From contig NZ_FOLV01000015.1 in assembly GCF_900112415.1 (NCBI RefSeq), forward strand, positions 41,986 through 105,985: 64,000 nt of DNA, in the 5' to 3' direction. Below the pieces are notes generated by a model. It did no database searches. It was not told the origin of the DNA and saw only the letters and a program-made list of their open reading frames with translations. Made by a program: the position numbers and the translations under genes. Below, in pieces: positions 35,085-44,041 of this stretch. The number at the start of each line of letters is the position of its first letter. Positions within the stretch are counted from its first letter, which is position 1. The stretch is from Bacillus sp. 491mf (GTDB lineage Bacteria; Bacillota; Bacilli; Bacillales; Bacillaceae_G).

Positions 35085-35318
35085 TTAGAAATAGTATGTG
35101 GAGCCAAACGGAATTATTGAAATGTCAGTTGGATAGATGACATGATGTATAATATGATGAGGTACAACGTAATGATGTGTAACAGGATAATGTGCGCTAT
35201 GGAGAAAAAAAGGTTCTGTTGCCATCACTTGGTGAATGGCATGAAGTGTCTGTTGGGCAGAACTATATGTGGTAGCAGCGCCCGATTGCCTAGTATTGTT
35301 AAAGTATGGGTTTATCAT
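35085..35318 (-). CDS. Small His/Tyr-rich protein, possible spore coat component
   Basis: A 77-residue protein rich in His, Tyr, Pro and Val (e.g. HYPVTHHYVVPHHIIHHVIYP). This composition recalls Bacillus coat proteins such as CotD, but I recognise no specific family. The likely ATG at 35318 has GGAG 14 bases upstream, longer than usual. Another ATG nearer to that site opens a frame of only nine codons. The start is therefore doubtful. It stands alone on the minus strand. Confidence 0.5.
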   Translation of the reverse strand: MINPYFNNTRQSGAATTYSSAQQTLHAIHQVMATEPFFLHSAHYPVTHHYVVPHHIIHHVIYPTDISIIPFGSTYYF

Positions 35319-35849
35319 AATCAGTCATCTTGCTCCTTCATAGTAGTGGAATTTGCCTTTTATATGTTATGTCTATGTAAGGAACAAAGAGCTTATTTTA
35401 CTGAAAAACATGCTCCTTTCTCATTTGTTTGTAAAGGTTTTTCATACATAGAGGACACTGGAAAAGTCTATTAAAAGAAAAAAGCAGATAATTGCCTACT
35501 GTATTAGGTGATTATCTGTTTTTTATTTTTTGTATATGGATAAAATCTCTGTAACTTGCTCAAAGTAGGTGCTTTTTCAGCAGCCTCAATACATATTCAG
35601 CGTCTTTTTTATCCAGGAGATAAACTACATTATTTGGGGATTTATAAGAGTTTTTCTGAAAAAACTCTTATGACCCCCTTAAAAATAAGGTTCCTTGCGA
35701 AATAAGTATAAATAGAAGGAAGCGATAACTAAGTGCTAGGCCAAATATAATACTCATAATTTAGTAGGTAGTAAGTTAACAAAAGGGGCTTACTTAACAT
35801 GGTCTTTAACTTTCATAAGTAAACTAAACAAACGTAGGTGAGAAGAATA
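35319..35849 (+). other. Intergenic stretch before the PBP gene
   Basis: No convincing gene. It holds a terminator-like hairpin at 35484-35527 (CAGATAATTGCCTA / TAGGTGATTATCTG with a T-run) and a second weak hairpin, AAGAGTTTTTCTGAAAAAACTCTT (35648-35671). Confidence 0.5.
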
Positions 35850-38042
35850 ATGTCAGAAACGTATCGTTCTCGTGAAGAACGACAACAGCTAAAGAAAAAA
35901 CAAAAAGGAAGCGGAAAGTCCTTCGAAAAAGGATCATTGTTGAAAAAAATCTTACTTGTCTGTTTGCTGATTGGCCTCAGTTTAGTAGGAGTAGGAGTTG
36001 CTATTTTCTTTTCCATTATTAAGGAAGCTCCCCAAATAGAGGCCTCAAAATTGGTGGATCCGCTATCCACGAAGTTTTATGATAAAGACGGAAAATTTAT
36101 CTATGAATATGGAAAGGAAAAACGAACAAAAGTCACTTATGATCAAGTTCCAGAAGTGTTGGAACATGCATTTATTGCTACAGAAGATTCTCATTTTTAT
36201 GAACACCATGGTATAGACATAAAACGAACTGGTAAAGCAATTCTCGAAAACTTGACTGGGAACTTCGGATCTCAGGGTGGAAGTACCATTACACAGCAAG
36301 TTATTAAAAACTCATTTTTGTCTTCTCAAAAAACGCTAGAACGAAAAATCCAGGAATGGTACTTGGCATATAAATTGGAGGGAAAATATTCTAAACACGA
36401 TATTTTGACAATATATTTGAATAAAATTAACCTGGGAAACCGCTCTTACGGCGTTGCTACTGCAGCTAAAAATTACTACGGTATTGAAGCGAATGATTTG
36501 AAAAAATTGACCCTTCCACAGGCTGCTATGTTAGCAGGACTACCGCAAAGTCCAAATAACTACGATCCGTCCAAACCGGAAAACGAAGAAGCGGCGACAA
36601 AGCGCCGTAACCTCGTCTTAATTTCTATGAATAGACAAGGATATATCACGAAGCAACAAATGCAAGATGCGATGAAAGTTCCAGTAACGAAAGGGCTTGT
36701 TCCGAAAGCCAATCAAGAAGGTATGCCTTACGAAGCGTTTTTGGATGCTGCAACAAAAGAAGTTGAAGACAAGTTGAAAGATGTCAATATCGGTACGGAT
36801 GGTCTTCGAATTTATACGACACTCGATCCGAAAGCGCAGCAGTATGCCGATAAAATCATGAATACGCAAGATATTGTGAGTTATCCGAATGACCGTTTCC
36901 AGGCAGCTTTCACGTTTATGAATTCGAAAACGGGTGAAGTACGTGCGATTGGAAGTGGCCGCAATGAATACAAAGCAACATTCCGAGGGAATAATTTCGC
37001 TATTAATATAAACCGTCAACCAGGTTCGACGTTTAAACCAATCTTTGATTATGGTCCGGCAATTGAACATTTAAAATGGTCAACATACCATCAACTTGTG
37101 GACGAACCGTATCATTACTCAAATGGAAAACCTATCCGAAATGCTTATACGGATTATAAAGGTCCTATGTCTGTACGAAATGCTCTAGTAGAATCACGTA
37201 ATATACCAGCTTTGAAAGCATTACAGGAAGTTGGTTCGAATGAAGCAAAAGAGTTTGCGCAATCACTCGGAATTACGTTTCCTGATAATCAAGTTTATGA
37301 GTCTTACGCAATTGGAAGTAACCTTGTGTCTCCTCTTGAAATGGCAGGAGCATATGGTGCATTTGCAAACGATGGTGTGTATACAAAACCGCATTTTGTT
37401 ACAAAAGTTGTTCTATCAGACGGCAAAGAAATAAGCTTTAAGTCGAATGGTAAACGTGTTATGCATGACTATACGGCTTATATGATTACCGATATGCTTC
37501 GTGGTGTAGTGAATGCCTCTAACGGAACAGGTACAGCAGCTAATGTACCAGGTCTTGATATTGCAGGGAAAACGGGAACAACAAACTTTGACGACAAGAC
37601 ACTTAGTCAGTTCGGCTATCCCTCTAAAGCGACAAATGATAGTTGGTTTGCCGGTTATACATCACAATACACGATGGTTGTTTGGACTGGCTATGCGAAG
37701 AATGGTCCAGGCAATTATATGCTTGGAGATACAACGAAAATCTCACAACTTATTTTTAAAGCAATGATTCAAGCATTTGGAACAGACACATCCAGATTCC
37801 AACAGCCGAGCAGCGTATACACAATGAATAATGAGCTGTATATTAACGGGGTTAGCCCTGACGCTGTTCCACCAGCAGTAGCCCCATCTGCAGTTGTTTT
37901 ACCGGGAGCTCAAAATCCGGAACAGGGCGATAGGAAAGGAAATGATAATGAAGACTCAGATCATGGTGGGGATAAAGATAAAAAAGACAAAGGTAAAAAG
38001 AATCAAGATAAAAAAGATAAACATAAACATAAGCATGACTAA
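35850..38042 (+). CDS. Class A penicillin-binding protein (PBP1-type)
   Basis: A 730-residue bifunctional cell-wall synthase. Cytoplasmic start rich in charge, then one anchor helix (~34-56). Glycosyltransferase (GT51) domain at ~75-255 with EDSHFYEHHGID, GSTITQQVIKN and ERKIQEWYLAYKLE. Transpeptidase domain at ~330-620 with the STFK active site (PGSTFKPIFDYG), SRN and KTGTT. The C-terminal tail (~665-730) is a low-complexity Asp/Lys/Gly/His string (DKKDKGKKN, KHKHKHD). ATG 35850 follows GTAGGTGAG; GTG 35838 lies within that site. A bidirectional terminator follows. Confidence 0.93.
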   Translation: MSETYRSREERQQLKKKQKGSGKSFEKGSLLKKILLVCLLIGLSLVGVGVAIFFSIIKEAPQIEASKLVDPLSTKFYDKDGKFIYEYGKEKRTKVTYDQVPEVLEHAFIATEDSHFYEHHGIDIKRTGKAILENLTGNFGSQGGSTITQQVIKNSFLSSQKTLERKIQEWYLAYKLEGKYSKHDILTIYLNKINLGNRSYGVATAAKNYYGIEANDLKKLTLPQAAMLAGLPQSPNNYDPSKPENEEAATKRRNLVLISMNRQGYITKQQMQDAMKVPVTKGLVPKANQEGMPYEAFLDAATKEVEDKLKDVNIGTDGLRIYTTLDPKAQQYADKIMNTQDIVSYPNDRFQAAFTFMNSKTGEVRAIGSGRNEYKATFRGNNFAININRQPGSTFKPIFDYGPAIEHLKWSTYHQLVDEPYHYSNGKPIRNAYTDYKGPMSVRNALVESRNIPALKALQEVGSNEAKEFAQSLGITFPDNQVYESYAIGSNLVSPLEMAGAYGAFANDGVYTKPHFVTKVVLSDGKEISFKSNGKRVMHDYTAYMITDMLRGVVNASNGTGTAANVPGLDIAGKTGTTNFDDKTLSQFGYPSKATNDSWFAGYTSQYTMVVWTGYAKNGPGNYMLGDTTKISQLIFKAMIQAFGTDTSRFQQPSSVYTMNNELYINGVSPDAVPPAVAPSAVVLPGAQNPEQGDRKGNDNEDSDHGGDKDKKDKGKKNQDKKDKHKHKHD

Positions 38043-38049
38043 GGTAAGT

Positions 38050-38088
38050 ACAGAAAAGAGGTACCTCTCAAATGGTACCTCTTTTTCG
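38050..38088. terminator. Bidirectional terminator between PBP and MFS genes
   Basis: AAAAGAGGTACC / GGTACCTCTTTTT stem with TCTCAAAT loop. It overlaps the last bases of the minus-strand MFS gene. Confidence 0.85.
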
Positions 38089-39273
38089 ATATGCTTTCGT
38101 TGAAATAGTTACAATTAGGGAAATGGCAATAAGGATATAGGCGATACCTCCAATCAAACCTAAGGTACGTGGCGCAAGGAATTGCAATGCCGATCCAGAA
38201 ATAAACATAGATATTCCCAATACGGTATTTATGATTGTTGCTAGTAGTCCAAATATGGCTCCTTGGTGTTGTTCAGGAACTTCCTTCATAAGAATGGTAT
38301 CAAAGCATGCATTACCAATCCCGGACATAAATGTAATCCCGCAAAACATAAGAAATGCAAAAATTACTAAATGTGTTTGACTTAATAACAGTTGAAATAT
38401 TCCCTCAAGCAATAAACATACTAAACCTATAACAAGGAAATTTTTTCGTAGTTGATTTGCAACAGAAAAGCTTAATATTAAGCCAATACCTAATGCACCA
38501 TAAAAAAGACCTACACCAACATCACCAAGATGAAACTCGTTAATCGCATAGACGCTAATTAGAACATTATCAATTCCATTTATAGAAGCTATTAATATTT
38601 CACAGAAAAAAAGAATTTGTACCGTAATAGACATCAAAATTACCTTTTTGAAGGTGAAGATTAGATTTTCGGACTTCTCTACTTTTTTTACATCTTCATT
38701 CCTTGGAAACTGAATCGTATAGTTGATAGCGGCTGCCCCTAAAAATGATCCTGCATTTAACCAAAAAGTCACATTAGGTCCGAAAATAGACGAAACTACT
38801 CCGCCTGAAAGTGCTCCAATAATTAAAACGATTCCTAGCATTACTTGTTCCAAACTATTTACTTTTACAAGATGTTTCTTACTAATGAGCTTAGGTATTG
38901 CTGATTTTCTTGTTGGTCCATATATAGCTTCTCCTGCTGCCAAAATAAATGAACTGCAATAAACGATCCAAATATCTTCTTTACTTTGAACAAATAGGAA
39001 GGACAAGGCAAATGGAATCCTTATAAGGTCTGTTACAACTAATATTGTTTTTCTTGAAAATCGATCAGCCAACATCCCACCTATTGGCCCGAAAAATAAA
39101 AAGGGGATGAGACGGATTGCTAAAGTCATTCCCACAGCCAATCCTGAACCTGTTAGATGCAGTAGCATTGCTAGCACAGCTACGGAACTAAAGCGATCCC
39201 CAATACCATTTACGATGCCGGCAAAAAATAACCTCCGATATTTTTTTTCTTCATTTATAAAAGAAAGATTCAT
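38068..39273 (-). CDS. MFS efflux transporter (MFS_3 type)
   Basis: A 401-residue carrier with 12 membrane helices. Motif A GGMLADRFSRKTILVV is at ~60-76. The second half has a GNACFDTILMKEVPEQHQGAIFG segment typical of MefA/MFS_3 macrolide-type exporters. The ATG at 39273 follows AAGGAGATAG. An ArsR-family repressor gene lies upstream in the same direction, and both upstream regions carry the same ATCTAATT direct repeat. Likely inducible efflux of a toxic small molecule. The substrate is unknown. Confidence 0.87.
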   Translation of the reverse strand: MNLSFINEEKKYRRLFFAGIVNGIGDRFSSVAVLAMLLHLTGSGLAVGMTLAIRLIPFLFFGPIGGMLADRFSRKTILVVTDLIRIPFALSFLFVQSKEDIWIVYCSSFILAAGEAIYGPTRKSAIPKLISKKHLVKVNSLEQVMLGIVLIIGALSGGVVSSIFGPNVTFWLNAGSFLGAAAINYTIQFPRNEDVKKVEKSENLIFTFKKVILMSITVQILFFCEILIASINGIDNVLISVYAINEFHLGDVGVGLFYGALGIGLILSFSVANQLRKNFLVIGLVCLLLEGIFQLLLSQTHLVIFAFLMFCGITFMSGIGNACFDTILMKEVPEQHQGAIFGLLATIINTVLGISMFISGSALQFLAPRTLGLIGGIAYILIAISLIVTISTKAYRKRGTI

Positions 39274-39296
39274 GGCTATCTCCTTATTTTATAAAT

Positions 39297-39326
39297 ATCT
39301 AATTTCATATTTATCTAATTAATTAG
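39297..39326 (-). promoter_or_regulatory. Putative ArsR operator before the MFS gene
   Basis: ATCTAATT at 39297 and 39313, 16 bp apart. The second extends to ATCTAATTAATTAG. The same unit with the same 16-bp spacing occurs before the arsR gene. Confidence 0.6.
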
Positions 39327-39356
39327 TTGAAAAATAAGGACGTCAAGTAACGTCCA

Positions 39357-39935
39357 TTATTTTAACCACCATAACTCAACAGGGTTTAACTCATATTGAT
39401 TATTTTCTCGGTACATATATTGGCACATAATGAGTTCACGTCTTAATGTCGCGTAATCATCATGAAATTGCTTTAAATATTCATTCATTTCTTTCTCTGG
39501 ATAAATTTTTCCAAATTCTAATCCTTTAATCATATGTGTGAGTACGACAAGTTTTTTCTTTCGCTGTGCAGGATAGGTTTTTAGTTTCCCATCTTTTGTG
39601 AAGAAATTATTAATAATAGCTGCACGTTCTTTTTCAGTAACCGACATTTCCATATTTGAATCGCCTCCTGTTCCTATAGTAAAAATAGCCTTGGCACTCA
39701 TCTCCAATATTTTTGTATTAAGAGAAAAATAGATCGTATTTTTATCACGACGTTCTTTTATCAGTCCAACATCTCGCAGCTTTGTCATATGGTGGGTAAT
39801 TGTTGGGGGCTTAAGTCCTAACTTTCCGGCAATCTCTTGTCCACTCAAGTGACCTTGCTGTAGCAAGGCAATAATCCGGACACGTGTAAGATCACCTAAT
39901 GCTTTATGAAACTCAACAATTTTGTTTAATTGCAT
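39357..39935 (-). CDS. ArsR-family transcriptional regulator
   Basis: A 192-residue protein with an N-terminal winged helix (~5-80: FHKALGDLTRVRIIALLQQGHLSGQEIAGKLGLKPPTITHHM). A long C-terminal part (~100-192; DUF2087-like, with FTKDGKLKTYPAQRKKKLVVL) follows. The canonical metal ELCVCD box of ArsR is absent, so it probably senses something other than arsenic or cadmium. The DUF2087-like tail is common in single-copy Bacillus regulators. It is upstream of the MFS gene and likely represses both. Confidence 0.83.
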   Translation of the reverse strand: MQLNKIVEFHKALGDLTRVRIIALLQQGHLSGQEIAGKLGLKPPTITHHMTKLRDVGLIKERRDKNTIYFSLNTKILEMSAKAIFTIGTGGDSNMEMSVTEKERAAIINNFFTKDGKLKTYPAQRKKKLVVLTHMIKGLEFGKIYPEKEMNEYLKQFHDDYATLRRELIMCQYMYRENNQYELNPVELWWLK

Positions 39936-39960
39936 TTAGAAATCACCTACTTTAATGTTT

Positions 39961-39988
39961 ATCTAATTAGATTATAATCGAATTAGAT
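39961..39988 (-). promoter_or_regulatory. Putative ArsR operator before its own gene
   Basis: ATCTAATTAGAT at 39961-39972 and ATCGAATTAGAT at 39977-39988, 16 bp apart. Each unit is itself near-palindromic. This parallels the site before the MFS gene. Confidence 0.65.
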
Positions 39989-40872
39989 TTGTAATTCAAG
40001 TAATGAAATGATGAAGGTGTTTATATCGGTGGGGAGATATTTTTTTTCTCTGTTTAAGTTGAGCACATAAGGATTTGTTGTATCACTAGGAAGTGAGAAG
40101 CAATGTATATTTACTTTCGTGAAGTTATATATTTCAAAGTTTTTTCGGTTTTATTGAAAGATTTCAAAAAACTACCCCCACAAAAAGATTAGTTGGTTCG
40201 AATATTATAAATAGGGAAGGAGGGGATTAGTGAATACTTAGTATAAGATACTCACTCTAAATCTATTAAAGTGTAAAATATATTATTGTATTGTGTTATT
40301 GAATATGAAAATGTTAAAATGCATTATTGTACGATTAATTTCTTCATTAGCAGATTTAGTGATGATTCTAGAGACTTTTCTTCGTGGCCTCTCAAAAGTT
40401 TTGAAGGTTTTATCATTTTTGTAATTGAATTTCTTGATTTGTTTGCAGATATGCATTTGTATTAGCTATGGACAATTTTCCTTAAATCATGAAGTAGGAG
40501 ATTACAATCTATAAATAGCGAAATACATTAATAGTCGCTAAAGAAAATGCAAGTACATAATATATGAAAATGATAAAATGTATATTAGGATAATGAAATA
40601 TTGTGTATTAGAAGGTATCGTTCGTTTGTGTGAAACATGAATGAACGTTTCCATATAAAGTTTTTTGATGAGTGTTTATGTTAAATATATTTCGAAATAC
40701 TTATCAAAAATACTATATTAAAATTTCTATAAAAATAGTAATATGTAAAGGTAGTAGAGAGGGACATAATTGTTAGGGATCTTATTTATTGAAACATATA
40801 TTAAAAGATTACATAAAAATAGACCTCTTCCAGCTACAAGATTATTACAATTTAAGGAGAGGGTGTCTAGAA
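39989..40872 (+). other. Long AT-rich intergenic region before the GH25 gene
   Basis: About 880 bp with no convincing gene. A 29-codon frame at 40103-40192 (starts MYIYFREVIYF) has a fair ribosome site (AGGAAGTGAG). A strong GGAAGGAGGGG at ~40215 leads only to a four-codon frame. Two promoter-like stretches resemble each other: ATATGAAAATGTTAAAATGCAT near 40303 and ATATGAAAATGATAAAATGTAT near 40562 (split here by one mismatch). They could be tandem promoters. The last 130 bp are extremely AT-rich. Confidence 0.45.
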
Positions 40873-43710
40873 GTGAAGAAAGTTTGGCTATCTGTGTGTA
40901 CTGCGATTACGGTTTGTGGTGCTCAGACAGTAATTGTTGGAAGTCCGAACACTGCTTTGGCAGCTAGTACAGTTGCAAATGAACAATCGGTAAATCTCGA
41001 TGGCTCGATTAAAAGTAACATGAATGGTAATGGTATATGGACAGTACCATATGGTTTACAAGGGGCTAGTTACCTTGGAGACGTTACCAAATATAGTGGT
41101 ATGGTCGTTCATGTTATTGGTAGTGTACAGATTGGGAATACGCTTTGGTATCATCTGCAAGTAGATGGAAAAGATGCAGGATGGGTTGATAGTAAAGTCC
41201 TAAATATTACAGCGAATGTTAATCAAACTCCGTTAAATTGCGATGGCTTGATTAAAAATAACATGAATGGTAATGGGATATGGACAGTACCATATGGTTT
41301 ACAAGGAGCTAGTTACCTTGGAGACGCTACGAAATATAGTGGTATGGTCGTTCATGTTATTGGTAGTGCGCAGAGTGGGAATGTACTTTGGTATCATCTG
41401 CAAGTAGATGGAAAAGATGCAGGATGGGTTGATAGTAAAGCCCTATATATTACAACGAATGTTAATCAGAATCAGTTTATTGTCTCTACATCTGGTGACG
41501 GAGTTTGGTCTATTCCATATGGTCTAAATGGCGCAAACTATATCAATTCCACTAATAATTATGTAGGAAAAGATGTAAAGGTGATTCAGAAAGCAACGAT
41601 TGGAAATGTTACATGGTATCAATGTAGCGTGAACAATCAAGTCATTGGCTGGCTTGATGGTCGTGCGTTAAGTAGCTTGACGAATCTGCAAGCTATAAAT
41701 CAGGCGGCTGTTATGGGGGCGACAAATGACAATGGTATATGGAGCATGCCATATGGCCTTTCAGGTGCAAAATATTTAGGATCTTCTAATCAATATGCTT
41801 TTCGAGATATGCAGTTAATCGGGAGCGTTACATATCAAGGTGTACAATGGTATAAATTTAGTCTAGATGGTCAAGCTATTGGCTGGATTAGCAGTTATGC
41901 AATAGACAATACAGGGATAGCTAAGCCGGCGAACTTTTCGGTTACTATTGGAAGTACGAATGGCAATGGCATATGGACAGTACCGTACGGCCTTCCTGGC
42001 GCAAAATATGTACAAAGTACAAATGATTATGCTTATCAAACGTTTCAAGTTGTGAAGACTGCAACAATAGGAAATGTTACATGGTATCAAGTAGCGAAAG
42101 ACGGTAAGATATTAGGCTGGCTTGATAGCGGAAAGTCGCTTACAGATATAACTAATATTAAAGATGAGAATCGAGCAGCAGTTATACAACCATCGACGAA
42201 CGGTGATGGTATATGGACAGTACCGTATGGGGAATATGGAGCGAAGTTCGTAGGGTCTACAAATGATTACAAATATCAAATGGTGCAAGTTGTACAAAGT
42301 CTTACAAAAGGTTCTACCACCTGGAACAAAATTAAGCAAGACAATCGTATTTTAGGCTGGGTTGATGCGAAGGTACTATCTTCGAAAACTGTCTATACTC
42401 AGCTGGATCCAAACGGTGAAGTTCATTATAACTGGGGATCAGGAGGTCCTGCTAGTTTTCCTTCGCAACAGTTCCAAGCTGATTTTGTTCAGAATAAGCA
42501 ATTGTCTGGAGGAGATTACTTCGTTCAGTCGTTTGCAGATGATGGCATAAAGGTTTCGATTGATGATAATGTAGTTATTAATCGCTGGTCGGCAGCTGCT
42601 GGTGAAACGAATCGTGCCGTATTACCAAACGTAGCAGCAGGTTCTCATAGTATTCACACACAATATTATCAAGATGGTGGACAAGCAGCTGTATTTTCAG
42701 ATGTAGTACCATTTGATAGTTGGCTTGCCTATTACTATCCGAATGAATCTCTTTCTGGATATCCGGTTGCAGCTAAGACTCTTTCACAAGCAGCAAATGG
42801 CGGCTTGCAAGATGATAATGGATTTGAAGGCTCACCGGCTAGAGGTGTATCAGGAACCCATTTCTCAGCACGCTATGTTACAGCTAAGCATCTGAAAGCT
42901 GGTCAGTACCTTCTGTATACAGGAGCGGATGATGGAATTCGTGTATATGTAGATGGAAAAAGAGTTGTAGATGCATGGGGATATCATGGTTACAATGAAA
43001 AAGCATTGAAAATTGATATTACAGATAACTCAAATAGTGATGTTCACTGGATCGAAGTGGAATATATGCAAGGTACAGAAGATAGTAAAGTAACAGTAAC
43101 ACTGAAACCGTCTTATACATTTATTGACGTTTCACACTGGGAAGGAAATATAGATTGGAATAAAGTAAAGCAGTCTGGTATTAATGCTGCTTATATGAAA
43201 GCAACTGAAGGTGTTTCATATACAGATCCAACCTATGCACAATATGTACAAAATGCATCTGCAGCAGGTCTTTTAGTTGGAGCATATCACTTTGCTCGTC
43301 CAGAATCAGGTGACCCGATTGTGGAAGCAAAACATTTTGTGGATGTATTGAATCGATATCATACGGATTTAATGCCTGTCCTTGATCTGGAATCACCATC
43401 TAGTCCAACAGGTAATATAACAGGGCCGTATGTGACAAGATGGGCGCGTACTTTTATTGATTATGTGCAGCAGACAACAGGAAAACGCGTTATGCTTTAT
43501 ACAGGGCCTTGGTATATAAATGGTTTTAATTTATCCGGACTTGGCGATGTACCTCTTTGGATTTCTAGATATAACTCTACTACTCCAACTACATATGGTG
43601 ATTGGAATAACTGGAATTCTTGGCAATATACAGAAAGCGGGAGTGTAAATGGAGTAGAAGGAGCGGTTGATATTAACGTTACTACTTCATTAGATGGACT
43701 TAGACCATAA
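40873..43710 (+). CDS. Secreted GH25 lysozyme with six SH3/GW-like repeats and PA14-like region
   Basis: A 945-residue secreted muramidase. Signal peptide 1-31 (VKKVWLSVCTA, cut after ALA). Six repeats of ~80 residues (~40-520), each with NGxGIW[ST][VM]PYG and ending GW[VLI]D, like bacterial SH3/GW modules that bind the cell wall. Two repeated PA14-like segments (~525-735; FADDGIKVSID, GADDGIRVYVDG). C-terminal GH25 domain (~745-945) with FIDVSHWEG, YMKATEG and the catalytic VLDLE. GTG 40873 is preferred for placing the signal peptide correctly, with AAGGAGAGGG upstream. Repeats 1 and 2 are almost identical in DNA, so a recent duplication. Likely cell-wall turnover or lysis of rivals. Confidence 0.87.
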   Translation: MKKVWLSVCTAITVCGAQTVIVGSPNTALAASTVANEQSVNLDGSIKSNMNGNGIWTVPYGLQGASYLGDVTKYSGMVVHVIGSVQIGNTLWYHLQVDGKDAGWVDSKVLNITANVNQTPLNCDGLIKNNMNGNGIWTVPYGLQGASYLGDATKYSGMVVHVIGSAQSGNVLWYHLQVDGKDAGWVDSKALYITTNVNQNQFIVSTSGDGVWSIPYGLNGANYINSTNNYVGKDVKVIQKATIGNVTWYQCSVNNQVIGWLDGRALSSLTNLQAINQAAVMGATNDNGIWSMPYGLSGAKYLGSSNQYAFRDMQLIGSVTYQGVQWYKFSLDGQAIGWISSYAIDNTGIAKPANFSVTIGSTNGNGIWTVPYGLPGAKYVQSTNDYAYQTFQVVKTATIGNVTWYQVAKDGKILGWLDSGKSLTDITNIKDENRAAVIQPSTNGDGIWTVPYGEYGAKFVGSTNDYKYQMVQVVQSLTKGSTTWNKIKQDNRILGWVDAKVLSSKTVYTQLDPNGEVHYNWGSGGPASFPSQQFQADFVQNKQLSGGDYFVQSFADDGIKVSIDDNVVINRWSAAAGETNRAVLPNVAAGSHSIHTQYYQDGGQAAVFSDVVPFDSWLAYYYPNESLSGYPVAAKTLSQAANGGLQDDNGFEGSPARGVSGTHFSARYVTAKHLKAGQYLLYTGADDGIRVYVDGKRVVDAWGYHGYNEKALKIDITDNSNSDVHWIEVEYMQGTEDSKVTVTLKPSYTFIDVSHWEGNIDWNKVKQSGINAAYMKATEGVSYTDPTYAQYVQNASAAGLLVGAYHFARPESGDPIVEAKHFVDVLNRYHTDLMPVLDLESPSSPTGNITGPYVTRWARTFIDYVQQTTGKRVMLYTGPWYINGFNLSGLGDVPLWISRYNSTTPTTYGDWNNWNSWQYTESGSVNGVEGAVDINVTTSLDGLRP

Positions 43711-43760
43711 CGGATTTCTTGCCTGTATAATCAAGGAGAAACAAGAACAAAAAAGAAGAA

Positions 43761-43800
43761 TAGTAGAAAAAACTCCTGGTCAAACAGGAGTTTTTTCTAT
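43761..43800 (+). terminator. Terminator after GH25 gene
   Basis: AAAAAACTCCTG / CAGGAGTTTTTT stem with GTCAAA loop. Confidence 0.85.
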
Positions 43801-43995
43801 ATATACATACAAACTAAAAAAACGATATAAAACCCTTTTTCTTTTAGGTTGGCGAGAGCATCTGGCCATGCATAGAAGCGGTCAGGGCCTATTTTTGCCA
43901 CATGCAAGGTTTAAAAAAAAAGAAAAAGCGAGTAGTGGTAATGTTGTATTTTGCATAGAAGTGACTTATATGTCGAAAAATTAAACTGGATATAT
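43800..43995 (+). repeat. Dispersed repeat family R2, copy D
   Basis: Full copy with GATATAAAACCC, GCGAGAGCATCTGGCCATGC, ATAGAAGCGGTCAGGGCC, GCCACATGCAAGG, TTTAAAAAAAAAGAAAAAGC and GCATAGAAGTGACTTATATG. It shows the two GCATAGAAG repeats that bound the deletion in copy C. Confidence 0.75.
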
Positions 43996-44041
43996 ATAGC
44001 TTGGATTAATTGAGGAAATACAATATATATTTAGAATACTT

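Noticed and set aside
35142-35474. 110-codon plus-strand frame opposite the His/Tyr-rich small gene
   Set aside because: No ribosome site and poor codon pattern; it looks like a shadow of the minus-strand gene and intergenic DNA.
40990-42400. CRISPR-like array in the GH25 gene
   Set aside because: The repeating units are coding (80-residue SH3/GW-like modules), not short repeats with spacers.
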